From contig NZ_JASNVW010000003.1 of the NCBI RefSeq assembly GCF_030186535.1, positions 186,001 to 250,000 on the forward strand: 64,000 bases of DNA. Direction: 5' to 3'. Shown here piece after piece: positions 54,564 through 63,529 of this stretch. Source of the stretch: Ignisphaera cupida. GTDB taxonomy: Archaea; Thermoproteota; Thermoprotei_A; Sulfolobales; Ignisphaeraceae. A program made the position numbers and the translations under genes. Each line of letters begins with the position of its first letter. The stretch's first letter is position 1. The notes beneath the pieces are model-generated. The model did no database searches and had not been told where the DNA came from. It saw nothing but the letters and a program-made list of their open reading frames with translations.

Positions 54564-55349
54564 TTAGACGTGTTGAGAGATATAGTTTAGCAGTGCCGAT
54601 ATAAAGTATTTTGTTGATGTTGATGCATTAAATGGTAAAACTATTTTCGCTTCTTTCTTAGCATCCTCATCTGCATCACCAACAACTATGCCAATACCTA
54701 CAGCCTTAATCATATCAACATCTGTAACACTGTCTCCAATGGCTATTGATTTGTTTAAATCAATATTTGTTTTATCAGCAATTATCTTTATAGCACTGCT
54801 TTTGCTGCAATATCGCGGATATATGTGCAAGACGTAGCCTGTGTACAGTGCGTATATATGTGGATATTTCTCCATTATGCTGCTCTCCAACTTTCTTGCC
54901 ATGGCTGGGTTAGATTTGATGTGTTCTGGTACATGAAATGCCCTATCACAAAGTCTATACAAATTGCTTGTTGATCTCTTTAGGGAAAAGCTTTTTTCAA
55001 TATCTTCAACTAGTGAATCAAGACTTTCTCTACATAGTTTGATAAGCTCTCTACCCACTTGAATAACACACCCATTTTCAGCTACAAATATTGGTGTTAA
55101 GCCCAAGTATCTTTGAAGTGTTAACACAGTTGGATATGCATTTCCAGAGACAAGACAAACCGGAATTCCATAAGCCATGACCTTTCTCAAAAGCTCTATA
55201 AGCTCCAAGTCCAGCACATAAGAACCTCTTTCAATAGTTAAAACACCATCTATATCAATGAATATAGCTGATGGCCTTGACCCTTTTAGATAATCAGAAA
55301 TAGTTTTGATGATGTCAATACTCAATAGTAACACACCTAAGGTGTTCAT
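54564..55349 (-). CDS. Phosphoglycolate-phosphatase-like HAD hydrolase
   Basis: 261 residues from ATG at 55349; TTG at 55325, with ggtg upstream, is an alternative. HAD motif I is FIDIDGVLT (Asp32, Asp34), motif II LVSGNAYPTV, and motif IV GDSVTDVDMIKAV; the Cof-type C2 cap lies between. This fits the archaeal phosphoglycolate phosphatase group. It lies on the same strand as and 48 nt downstream of the RuBisCO gene. RuBisCO oxygenase activity produces 2-phosphoglycolate, so the pairing is a plausible detoxification unit; sugar phosphates are an alternative substrate. Confidence 0.78.
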   Translation of the reverse strand: MNTLGVLLLSIDIIKTISDYLKGSRPSAIFIDIDGVLTIERGSYVLDLELIELLRKVMAYGIPVCLVSGNAYPTVLTLQRYLGLTPIFVAENGCVIQVGRELIKLCRESLDSLVEDIEKSFSLKRSTSNLYRLCDRAFHVPEHIKSNPAMARKLESSIMEKYPHIYALYTGYVLHIYPRYCSKSSAIKIIADKTNIDLNKSIAIGDSVTDVDMIKAVGIGIVVGDADEDAKKEAKIVLPFNASTSTKYFISALLNYISQHV

Positions 55350-55397
55350 ATTCTGGGTTCAGAAAAATATTTAATTTCAAGCAAAAAATTTTGTGTT

Positions 55398-56738
55398 TTA
55401 TATAGGTCTTACTGTTCCCCACTTCTCCAAGGCTCTTCTAAGCTCTTTATGATCTCTTGCATAATCCTCTAGTGGAATTCCCTTAGCAATTGCTTCAAGA
55501 GCTTGCCTAACTGCAGCTGCTCCTGCTCTTGGTCCATCTGGATGCCCTATTGTTCCACCTCCTATCTGCATTACACAGTCTTTGCCAAGAACCTTAACAA
55601 CCTCTGGCAAAGTACCTGGGTGGAGACCACCAGATGACACTGGTACAGCTGGTTTTATTGATCCAAATTCTTGTTGTAGATGATAGAAGTCGTTTTCATC
55701 TGGTTTAAACGGGTTTTCTCTTAGCACCTTAGCATTTCTTATAACATCTATTGTTTTTGCTTCTAGCTTTCCAACTTCTGGTGTTCCTATGTGTAGCTGG
55801 TCAACACCTATTATTCTAAAGAGTTTTGCTAATGTGAACATCGATATTCCATGGTATGGGTTTCTAGTCATAGCTGCATGCATTGCTCTATGAGCATGTA
55901 TTGCAAGTTTGTATTCCTCAGCAAGATCCCTTATATAGGTTAGAGAAGACCACCCTGCTACAACAACATCTACCATTATATATGGATTTCCATAGTCTGC
56001 TACAAGCTTCAATCTCTTCTCCATTTCCCTAACATCTGCTGTTATATTTGCAAACCAAACTTTTCTTTCCCCAGTCTCCTTCTCAACCTTATCAATAATC
56101 TTCATTATTGACTTGGCCCTTGCCTCAAACCTGCAATAGCTTGGACTTGCAAGATTCTCATCGTCTTTTATATAATCCATTCCACCAGATAGAATCTCAT
56201 ATGCAAGTTTCTCAACCTCATCAGCAGTATAGCCAACCTTTGGCTTTGGAACCGTGCCAACAATTGGCCTATCATAAACCTTGAAAATATCTCTAACTCC
56301 ATGCAAACCCTTTACAGGGCCCTTGAAATATTTAATGAAGTCAAGAGGCATGTAGATATCTTCAACTCTAAGCCACTTAGCTCTTCTCATACCAAATATG
56401 TTTCCAGCGACACTCGCCAAGAACCCTGGCATATTGCCTTCTTCAAACAACTCAGCAGGATAGGCTATTCTAATAAGCCAAGAACCATCGCCAAGATCTT
56501 TGAAGAAGTAAGCCCTGCCCTTGAGCCTCTCCAACCTGTTTTGATCATACCAAACATAGAGCGTAGTCCACGTACCAGTACTACTCTCAGCAGCCACACC
56601 ACCAGCAACATCCTCTATGGAAAAGCCCTCAGCAGGTGTCACCCTAAATGTTACAACAACATCCTTTTTGAAATCAGGTGAATAGTTTTTGTCAACCCAC
56701 ATATGATATGGCTCAAAATCAGCCTTTGACATGTGCAT
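55398..56738 (-). CDS. rbcL: Form III ribulose-1,5-bisphosphate carboxylase large subunit
   Basis: 446 residues, the archaeal form III length. Catalytic residues are present: VPKPKVG (Lys165 and Lys167), the carbamylation motif GGMDYIKDDE (Lys191, Asp193, Glu194), HAHRAMH (His283, Arg284), LHIGTPEVGKLEA (His316 and loop-6 Lys324), and SSGGLHPG and QIGGGTIGHPDG for the phosphate sites. No small subunit is present, as expected. It converts ribulose-1,5-bisphosphate and CO2 to 3-phosphoglycerate, in archaea usually in nucleoside-derived pentose bisphosphate metabolism. ATG 56738 follows a TATA box (56765-56775), giving little or no leader. Confidence 0.96.
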   Translation of the reverse strand: MHMSKADFEPYHMWVDKNYSPDFKKDVVVTFRVTPAEGFSIEDVAGGVAAESSTGTWTTLYVWYDQNRLERLKGRAYFFKDLGDGSWLIRIAYPAELFEEGNMPGFLASVAGNIFGMRRAKWLRVEDIYMPLDFIKYFKGPVKGLHGVRDIFKVYDRPIVGTVPKPKVGYTADEVEKLAYEILSGGMDYIKDDENLASPSYCRFEARAKSIMKIIDKVEKETGERKVWFANITADVREMEKRLKLVADYGNPYIMVDVVVAGWSSLTYIRDLAEEYKLAIHAHRAMHAAMTRNPYHGISMFTLAKLFRIIGVDQLHIGTPEVGKLEAKTIDVIRNAKVLRENPFKPDENDFYHLQQEFGSIKPAVPVSSGGLHPGTLPEVVKVLGKDCVMQIGGGTIGHPDGPRAGAAAVRQALEAIAKGIPLEDYARDHKELRRALEKWGTVRPI

Positions 56739-56764
56739 TCCCTGACAACATCCTGTGTTTACAT

Positions 56765-56775
56765 GTTTATAAGTT
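56765..56775 (-). promoter_or_regulatory. TATA box of the RuBisCO gene
   Basis: The minus strand reads aacttataaac, centred about 32 nt before the ATG at 56738, predicting a leader of a few nucleotides. Confidence 0.55.
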
Positions 56776-57505
56776 TAGCTGAAAATAAAATTATTACTGA
56801 GTATACTAAGCAAACTGTAGCAATGTTTTCAAGATAATGAAATGTTTAAAGCATATACTATTGAGAAACTGTTTTTATTTGGTATCGCAGCTACATACTG
56901 CACAAGAGTCGTTATAGCTTCATTTAAATTCGACGCTTCCTATTATTAAGAACGATTCTTACACATTATTCATGTTATCTAAGATTTGCTAATTTAAGGT
57001 TGTAAACCTTTCTATGTAGAGTTCTATAAAATCATGATTATTACCATGGAAATATGTTTTTATGTGACGCCAAGAGAGGTTGAGCTATTTGTAAATCAAT
57101 AAGCAGCTTATTAGTAAGGTTTGTGTTATAAGTGTTTTATTTATTGTTAAGCGTTCTTCTTTTAATCACCTGTTTAGCGATGACCATGGACAAAAGAACT
57201 ACAAAAGATGCTTATGGGAATATCTACAAATGTTTTCATAAATGATGATAAAAGCTTTCTGAACATACATGAAATTAACAAAACTGTTATAATACATCCA
57301 AACACTATATACAAGAGAGTTGTTAGGTATAGTATAGCAATGCCTTGCATTTCTCAAGTTTCATTCTTCTAAGTTTCTTTAATTTAGATTCACAAAGAAG
57401 CTATGTCATTTCTGAAATGCTTATCTATAGCAATTCTTATAGCATCACCTTATATTTGCACTTCTAATTTGCCTTTATATGAAGAACCAATTTTGGTGAA
57501 AAACA
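56776..57505. other. Long intergenic region without a clear gene
   Basis: About 730 nt of AT-rich sequence between the divergent RuBisCO and HAD genes, unusually long for this region. No open frame above background, tRNA or repeat array was recognised. A box-C-like ATGATGA (57242-57248) with CTGA 10 nt further is present but lacks a clear second half. It could hold regulatory sites or an unrecognised RNA. Confidence 0.4.
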
Positions 57506-58216
57506 ATGGTGTCTGTACATGCTTTGTCTTTTGATGTGTGGAACACTCTACTTGATATAAACAAAATATTTAATCTAATATCGATAAAAATTGCAGAGCT
57601 TTCTAATGGTCTTAGCAGCGCCATGGTTATGAGCACTATTCTAAATGTTTATGAGAAGTGTAAAACGAGAAGAAGGCTTGGTGAAGTAGATGGATTCAAC
57701 ATTGTTATAGAGTCTCAAAACATTCTTGCTGAGGAGCTGGGTCTTGAAATTAGCACAATTTTAAAAGCAATTGCTGAAGCATTTGAAGAGGCAAATCCCA
57801 GAGAAATTATTTTTAGTGATGCCATAACTACTTTAGAGCTTTTGCATAGACTGGGGTTTAGGCTTGGAATAATTGGCAATACCGTTTTTTGGAGCAGCAT
57901 ATACACAATCAACTTGCTTAAAAGGCTTGGCATATACAATCTCTTTGAGGTGACCATATTCTCTGACGAAACAAGAATTAACAAACCTGATAGAAGAATT
58001 TTTCTCATGTTTTCAAAGAACATTGGTTTAGAGCCAAGTAAAATTGCTCACGTGGGTGACAGTGTTATTGAGGATGTTGGAGGGGCATTATCAGCAGGTA
58101 TGAAAGCAATACACATAGATAGGAGAAGAGGAAAAAACAAAGTTATCTTAAGAGACATTGGATTAGCGTTAATTGGTGAATTGACACAAGTTATAGATGC
58201 TTTGGAAGAACTTTAA
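57506..58216 (+). CDS. HAD-superfamily hydrolase (COG1011-like)
   Basis: 236 residues. Motif I is SFDVWNTLLD (about residues 8-17), motif II LGIIGNTV, motif III KPDRRIF, and motif IV HVGDSVIEDVGGA. Helical C1-type cap between motif I and II. A phosphatase of this type often acts on small sugar phosphates; substrate unknown. Lies between RuBisCO and the aldo/keto reductase. In motif I the second Asp of the usual DxD is replaced (D-V-W), which would impair phosphatase activity; haloacid-dehalogenase-type chemistry is another possibility. Confidence 0.8.
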   Translation: MVSVHALSFDVWNTLLDINKIFNLISIKIAELSNGLSSAMVMSTILNVYEKCKTRRRLGEVDGFNIVIESQNILAEELGLEISTILKAIAEAFEEANPREIIFSDAITTLELLHRLGFRLGIIGNTVFWSSIYTINLLKRLGIYNLFEVTIFSDETRINKPDRRIFLMFSKNIGLEPSKIAHVGDSVIEDVGGALSAGMKAIHIDRRRGKNKVILRDIGLALIGELTQVIDALEEL

Positions 58217-58344
58217 CATATTTACAAAAATGGCTGCATATTCAATTGCATTCTTTGCTAAATTTTGCAGCAGGATTTTTGCCTGTGTTCATATACGCAA
58301 AATTTAAATTATAACAATGTTCCGGCTAATCTAGGTGAATACTT

Positions 58345-59316
58345 GTGGAGTATGTGTCTCTTGGGAAAACAAAAGAGAAGATTTCAAGAATAGGTTTGGG
58401 GGCGTGGCAATTTAGTGAAGCATGGGGGGTAACAGAGTATGAAAAAGCTAAAAGCGTTGTTGGAAAAGCTGTTGAGCTTGGAATAAACTTTTTCGATACT
58501 GCCATGGCATACGGTCTTGGCTTAAGCGAAAATATTTTGGGTAAGGCTTTGAAGGAAATTGGTGTTAAAAGAGATGATGTTTTCGTTACAACAAAGATAA
58601 TACCAGACTTTCTAACCCCAGATGACATATTCAAATCTGTTGAGCATTCGATAAAGGTTCTAGGGCTTGGATACATAGATGGTCTTCTTATTCACTGGCC
58701 ACCTGTTTGGCACAACTATCCAACTAGGATGTATGCAAAGTATTTGGAGAAGCTTGTTTTTATGGGCAAGGTGAGGTATCTTGGTCTAAGCAACTACCCT
58801 GTTGAACTTGTTGAGAGCTTTAGATCCAATCTCTCGAAAGTCGATGTGGAGATTTTCCAGCATAGATATAATCTTGTTGAGAGATGGGCAGAAGAAGAGA
58901 TAATACCATATGCAGAAAAACACGGTATAACACTTCAGGCTTGGAGCCCAATAGCAAAAGGTGCTCTAACAGGAAAATACACACCAGATAACCTACCAAA
59001 ATTCACAGACGTTAGAGCAAGAGAACCAGTATTCCATCCACAAAACTTTGAAAAAGTGTGGACACTTGTTCAACTACTCAAGAAAATAGGTGAAAAATAT
59101 GGCAAAACACCAACACAAGTGGCACTAAACTGGCTTGTTATGTCAAGTCCTGTTGTTGTTCCAATACCAGGTGCTAAAAGCCCTGAACAAGTAACAGAAC
59201 TTGCAGGCTCTGTTGACTGGAGACTTAGCTTTGAAGACTGGATTGCTATTGATGAACTTAGCAAAGCCATTAGATTAAGCTATTCTGTGTATTATTTATC
59301 GTATAGCCCAACATGA
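58345..59316 (+). CDS. Aldo/keto reductase
   Basis: 323 residues, a complete (beta/alpha)8 AKR. The catalytic tetrad is recognisable: Asp and Tyr in FFDTAMAYGLGLSE, Lys in FVTTKI, His in LLIHWPP. NAD(P)H-binding SPIAKGALTGKY and VVPIPGAKSPEQV are near the C-terminus. Likely reduces or oxidises a sugar or aldehyde, given its place beside a sugar transporter. GTG start at 58345 is supported by aggtgaa upstream. Confidence 0.88.
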   Translation: MEYVSLGKTKEKISRIGLGAWQFSEAWGVTEYEKAKSVVGKAVELGINFFDTAMAYGLGLSENILGKALKEIGVKRDDVFVTTKIIPDFLTPDDIFKSVEHSIKVLGLGYIDGLLIHWPPVWHNYPTRMYAKYLEKLVFMGKVRYLGLSNYPVELVESFRSNLSKVDVEIFQHRYNLVERWAEEEIIPYAEKHGITLQAWSPIAKGALTGKYTPDNLPKFTDVRAREPVFHPQNFEKVWTLVQLLKKIGEKYGKTPTQVALNWLVMSSPVVVPIPGAKSPEQVTELAGSVDWRLSFEDWIAIDELSKAIRLSYSVYYLSYSPT

Positions 59317-59505
59317 TTATGACCTTATTTCAACATATGAAATATGACAGCAAAAAGATTGAAAATCAAATTTTATTTTCATTATATTGTACAATATCTA
59401 GCAATGCCATAGCTTTACATTGTTTAGAAAATTCTTTAAACACATAAATTTTACTTTCAATTCAAAATATTTTAATAAAAATTAAAATATTTAAAAAGAT
59501 TGTGT
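59317..59505. other. AT-rich intergenic region between convergent genes
   Basis: Very AT-rich, with T-runs on both strands that could end both transcripts. No gene seen. Confidence 0.35.
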
Positions 59506-60723
59506 TTAACTACATGCTAAACCATAGTATCCTGGTGCATGAAGTTGTGGATTAGTTGGGGATAGTTGTGCTGATAGCTTTAGAAGCTCTATTGGAGATA
59601 TCTTGAAATAGTCTAGGGAAAGTGAGTATGTTGCGTTGCATGGCACAACTTTATATGTTGGTGTATTAATCACAGCTTTTTCAGGTAATTTCATCTGTCC
59701 TGTTACTAGGTAGTAGCCTGCCCAAACACCCCAATACCCCATTGTGTATGGATGTTGCTGAATGCTTAATGCTACTTGCCCTTTAGCTATGAGATTAACC
59801 CAGTCAGTTACTTGAGCATCAAATCCTAGTACATATACATCAACACCTGGAGCTATCTTGTTGTCATTTAGTGCTTGGACAATAGCCATAGCTTGTAACA
59901 AGTTAGTGGCAAAATATGCTGTTACACCTTTGCCGTACTTTGGTACAATAGTGCTTGCCTTGGCATAGCACTCAGGCAGCAAATCAGGATCCACTTGCAC
60001 CTCTTCTAGAACTTGAACATCTCCACGATCTATATATGGCTTTAAAGCGTCCATAAATCCTTCATATCTTAAATAAGATGTTGGAATTCCAGGTAAACCA
60101 CGGAATATTATTATCTTCCATGGCTTTGGAATGCCCTTGGCTTCTAACCATTTCAAGAATGCTTCTGCCTCTATCCTTGCAGCCCATCTATTGTCTGTTC
60201 CAAGATAAAGATCTCTTGCAGTTTGATCAGGAAAGTCTCTATCAACAAGTATAACCTTTGTACCCGCTTGCCTAAGTTGCTTAACAACATCTTGTAAAGC
60301 ATCAGATACTGGACCTACAACAGCCACATCAGGCTTTAAAGCAAGTGCTTGCTGAACCTGTGAAATCTGAGTATCTAATGATGTAGCATCAAATCGTCTA
60401 TAATCAACATCAATTCCAAGTGCTTTTAAATCACTTACTGCGTCTTCAACACCCTTAGCTAGGATATCCCACCATGGATTTGCAGGAGCTGGATCAAAGA
60501 AGAATACAGTAATCTTCTTTTTAACTGGAACAGCTGCTTGTGTTTGTGTAATTGTTTGCAGTACGGTTTGCAATACTGTTTGTGTTAATGTTCTCTCTAC
60601 TGTTACAGTTGTAACTTTCTCAATAGGAGGTCTACTTGCAAAATATCCAACCAATCCAGCTAAAATAACTATTATAACTATTGCTGCATACAGCCATGGT
60701 GTTGTTGTTTTAGGTGTAGACAT
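59506..60723 (-). CDS. Sugar-binding protein of a ribose-type ABC transporter, N-terminally anchored
   Basis: 405 residues. A membrane anchor (about 11-29, YAAIVIIVILAGLVGYF) is followed by a Thr/Gln-rich stalk (about 36-62) and then the periplasmic-binding-protein type-1 fold (about 68-380), with KKKITVFFFDPAPANPWW, VAVVGPVSDAL, and ILVDRDFPDQ typical of ribose/galactofuranose binders. It is divergent from the ATPase and permease genes and shares a 122-nt regulatory region. Ligand not determined; ribose, arabinose or another sugar is likely. Confidence 0.87.
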   Translation of the reverse strand: MSTPKTTTPWLYAAIVIIVILAGLVGYFASRPPIEKVTTVTVERTLTQTVLQTVLQTITQTQAAVPVKKKITVFFFDPAPANPWWDILAKGVEDAVSDLKALGIDVDYRRFDATSLDTQISQVQQALALKPDVAVVGPVSDALQDVVKQLRQAGTKVILVDRDFPDQTARDLYLGTDNRWAARIEAEAFLKWLEAKGIPKPWKIIIFRGLPGIPTSYLRYEGFMDALKPYIDRGDVQVLEEVQVDPDLLPECYAKASTIVPKYGKGVTAYFATNLLQAMAIVQALNDNKIAPGVDVYVLGFDAQVTDWVNLIAKGQVALSIQQHPYTMGYWGVWAGYYLVTGQMKLPEKAVINTPTYKVVPCNATYSLSLDYFKISPIELLKLSAQLSPTNPQLHAPGYYGLACS

Positions 60724-60756
60724 TACACTTACCCTTATATATTCTTCTCAGTTTTA

Positions 60757-60766
60757 GTATTTAAGC
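60757..60766 (-). promoter_or_regulatory. TATA box of the sugar-binding protein gene
   Basis: The minus strand reads gcttaaatac, ending 34 nt before the ATG at 60723, consistent with a leader of about 10-15 nt. Confidence 0.45.
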
Positions 60767-60769
60767 TTT

Positions 60770-60793
60770 TTTGATTTGGTTCCTCTAATCAAA
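60770..60793. promoter_or_regulatory. Inverted repeat between divergent sugar-transport promoters
   Basis: TTTGATT (60770-60776) and AATCAAA (60787-60793) form a perfect 7-bp inverted repeat with a 10-nt spacer, lying between the TATA boxes of the binding-protein gene and the ATPase-permease genes. A shared regulator could bind here and control both transcripts. Confidence 0.4.
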
Positions 60794-60800
60794 GGTTTAA

Positions 60801-60811
60801 AATTTATAAAC
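60801..60811 (+). promoter_or_regulatory. TATA box of the ABC ATPase-permease genes
   Basis: Reads aatttataaac, centred about 40 nt before ATG 60846, predicting a leader of about 12 nt. Confidence 0.5.
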
Positions 60812-60845
60812 ACAGTTTAACTTTATTGCATCATTGGGCTAAACT

Positions 60846-62387
60846 ATGAGCAGTTCACAAGCAATATTAGCAAAGAACATAACAAAGACATTCCCTGGTG
60901 TTATAGCATTAAATAATGTATCTTTTGATGTTAATTATGGTGAAATTCATGGTTTATTAGGGCAAAATGGTGCTGGCAAATCAACTCTTTTAAAAATATT
61001 GTATGGAGTTTATAAACCAGATAGGGGAGAGGTATATATTAACGGTATTAAAACCCACATAAAATCACCTAGAGATGCTCGTAAACATGGTATTGTTTTA
61101 GTACACCAAGAAATAACAGTAATGCCTCATCTTTCAGTACTTGAAAACATATCCTTGCTTGGATTCACATGGAACAATTTAGCAACAAAATTTGATTGGA
61201 AGGAATTCAAAAAATATGTTGAGAATTTACTTAGTAATCTTGGAATAGAACTAGATCTTAAGACAAAAGTACGTGATTTAAGTGCTGCTGAGAGAATGAT
61301 TATTCAAGTAATTTCCGCACTAAGTATTAATGCAAAAGTTCTTTTACTTGATGAGCCTACAAGCCCTCTTTCTTTACATGAAATAGAGAAACTTTTCATG
61401 GTTTTAAATCAGTTAAAGAAACAAGGTATTGCAATGGTTTTTGTAACTCATAGAGTAAATGAAGCCATGGAGTTATGTGATAGAATAACTATTCTTAGAA
61501 ATGGTGAGAAAATAGCCACTGTTAAGACAACTGATGTAAATACTCATGAACTTATAAAACTCATGTTAGGACGAGAACCAGAAGAGCTTTACAAATTTAG
61601 AACAGAGAAGGATACAAAGGTTCTTATTGAAAAATTTAGTAAAACTACACCGTTAATAGAATTGGTTAACATATATACCCAACCATCTTCTCCAAGTGAA
61701 ATACCATTAAAAAATGTAAATTTAAGAGTTTATCAAGGGGAGGTGGTAGCAATATTTGGGTTTGTTGGTGCTGGAAAAACAGAATTGGGAAAAGCAATTG
61801 TTGGTGCAACAAAAATTCTTTCTGGAGAGGTTAAGTATATGGGGAGAAAGATAAAAATTAAGAGTCCTACTGAAGCTGTAAAGTATGGAATATTTTATCT
61901 ACCTGAAGATAGAAGAACAGAAGGACTTATACCTCATTTCACAGTTGCTTCAAATATGACTATATCATCTCTATATTACTTCACCAAAGCCAAGATATGG
62001 CTAAATTTGGATAAGGAAGTCTTAATGAGTAGTGACATGATTAAAAAACTAAGTATTGTAACCCCTTCACCATATGCTAATATACAACAACTAAGTGGTG
62101 GTAATCAGCAAAAAGTTTTGGTTGCACGTGCTATGTTAAGTAATGCAAAGCTTGTAATATTTGATGAGCCAACAATTGGCATAGATATTGGGGCCAAAGC
62201 AGAAATAAGAAGACTTATATATAGATATTCAAGGGATCGGGGAGTATCATCAATCATTTTAACAAGTGATGTCGATGAGGCATTAGGTATTGCGGATAGA
62301 ATATATGTTATGAGAGATGGTAGCATAGTTAAGGAATACATAAATGAAAATCTTGATAGAGATGATATACTCAAAATCTTGGCTTAA
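60846..62387 (+). CDS. Ribose-type ABC transporter ATPase (two ABC domains)
   Basis: 513 residues with two ABC domains, as in RbsA/MglA. The first has GQNGAGKST (about 39-47) and a degenerate signature, DLSAAERMI; the second has GFVGAGKTE (about 304-312) and QLSGGNQQK. Walker B strands are LLLDEPTSPL and VIFDEPTIGID. The fold couples ATP use to the permease at 62428. Together with the binding protein at 59506 this makes a complete sugar importer. Confidence 0.92.
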   Translation: MSSSQAILAKNITKTFPGVIALNNVSFDVNYGEIHGLLGQNGAGKSTLLKILYGVYKPDRGEVYINGIKTHIKSPRDARKHGIVLVHQEITVMPHLSVLENISLLGFTWNNLATKFDWKEFKKYVENLLSNLGIELDLKTKVRDLSAAERMIIQVISALSINAKVLLLDEPTSPLSLHEIEKLFMVLNQLKKQGIAMVFVTHRVNEAMELCDRITILRNGEKIATVKTTDVNTHELIKLMLGREPEELYKFRTEKDTKVLIEKFSKTTPLIELVNIYTQPSSPSEIPLKNVNLRVYQGEVVAIFGFVGAGKTELGKAIVGATKILSGEVKYMGRKIKIKSPTEAVKYGIFYLPEDRRTEGLIPHFTVASNMTISSLYYFTKAKIWLNLDKEVLMSSDMIKKLSIVTPSPYANIQQLSGGNQQKVLVARAMLSNAKLVIFDEPTIGIDIGAKAEIRRLIYRYSRDRGVSSIILTSDVDEALGIADRIYVMRDGSIVKEYINENLDRDDILKILA

Positions 62388-62427
62388 AAAGCCAGGAATA
62401 ACCTAAACCAGTAGTGATGTGGTGCTT

Positions 62428-63435
62428 ATGAAAAAAACCAAGAAGGCATTTACTGCAAACGCAAGTATTGTTAATAGCTTTTGGAAATGGTTCAAAGGTG
62501 TTTACTTTACCTATGAGCTTTCAAGAGCGGTTGTACCACTTATATTATTGATCATAGTATCAATAGCATTAGCACCTGGATATTTTCTAAAACCCATAAA
62601 CATTAAGGTAATACTAATGCAGTTAACGCCACTTACTCTAATAGCAACAGGTGAAATGCTTATAATTCTAATGGGCAGTATTGATTTGAGTCCTGGCTCA
62701 GCATTAGCGGCTACAGCAATGCTTTCAGCATTAGTAATACGTCGCTATGGAAGTTTAGAACTGGCAATTCTAGTCGCAATAGCTCTTGGAACTATGATTG
62801 GAGCTATAAATGGATTATTAGTTTCAAAGTTCAAGATATATTCGTTTGTGGCAACACTAGCAGCTTTAGTTATTTGGAGATCATTTGTTATAGTAATATC
62901 GGGTGGCAAACTGATATATGGTCTTACAGCATATAATGTGTTTGTACAAGATTTTGGAACTTATATACCATTGGGGTTTGTGATAACACTTATGATTGTG
63001 ATTGCTATATATTTTATGCTTACAAGAACAGTTCTTGGGCGTTATATTTATGGTATTGGTAGTAATGAAGATGCTGTTAGACTTGCAGGAATAAGAGCAG
63101 ATCTAGCTAAGTTTTTAGCATTTACATTGGCAGGAACATTATATGGCATTGGAGGTGTTATGTTAATTGCTATGAGTGGCTTAGCTGTGGATCCCTGGAC
63201 TGCTAGAGGATTTGAATTAAATGCTATAGCATCATGTGTTTTAGGAGGTGTTATGTTGACAGGTGGTAGTGGACATCCATTAAGTGGATTGCTTGGAGCT
63301 GCAATACTTACCATATTATCGAATATATTGGTTCTACTTGGAATTACTGAAATAGCAGTTCAACAAACTGTTGTAGGCATAGTGCTTATTGCTGCTGCAA
63401 CAGCACTTACAAGAGGTTTGAAATACGCTAAGTAA
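62428..63435 (+). CDS. Ribose-type ABC transporter permease
   Basis: 335 residues from ATG at 62428 (GTG 62419 in frame). About eight to ten membrane helices; signature regions GSIDLSPGSALAATAM and YGIGSNEDAVRLAGI, then GGVMLTGGSGHPLSGLLGA, match RbsC-type permeases. Homodimer with RbsA-like ATPase. Confidence 0.92.
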   Translation: MKKTKKAFTANASIVNSFWKWFKGVYFTYELSRAVVPLILLIIVSIALAPGYFLKPINIKVILMQLTPLTLIATGEMLIILMGSIDLSPGSALAATAMLSALVIRRYGSLELAILVAIALGTMIGAINGLLVSKFKIYSFVATLAALVIWRSFVIVISGGKLIYGLTAYNVFVQDFGTYIPLGFVITLMIVIAIYFMLTRTVLGRYIYGIGSNEDAVRLAGIRADLAKFLAFTLAGTLYGIGGVMLIAMSGLAVDPWTARGFELNAIASCVLGGVMLTGGSGHPLSGLLGAAILTILSNILVLLGITEIAVQQTVVGIVLIAAATALTRGLKYAK

Positions 63436-63529
63436 AAGTAAAACATAGCTAAAAGTAATTATTGCGTTTTATTTTTTCATTAAAATTTTTATCTAAATAA
63501 TGTTTTAGCAAATACTAGGTGAGAATAGA

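Noticed and set aside
57242-57286. Possible C/D box small RNA
   Set aside because: Box C ATGATGA and a CTGA 10 nt later are present, but C' is weak and the expected final CTGA reads CTGT. Not enough to call.
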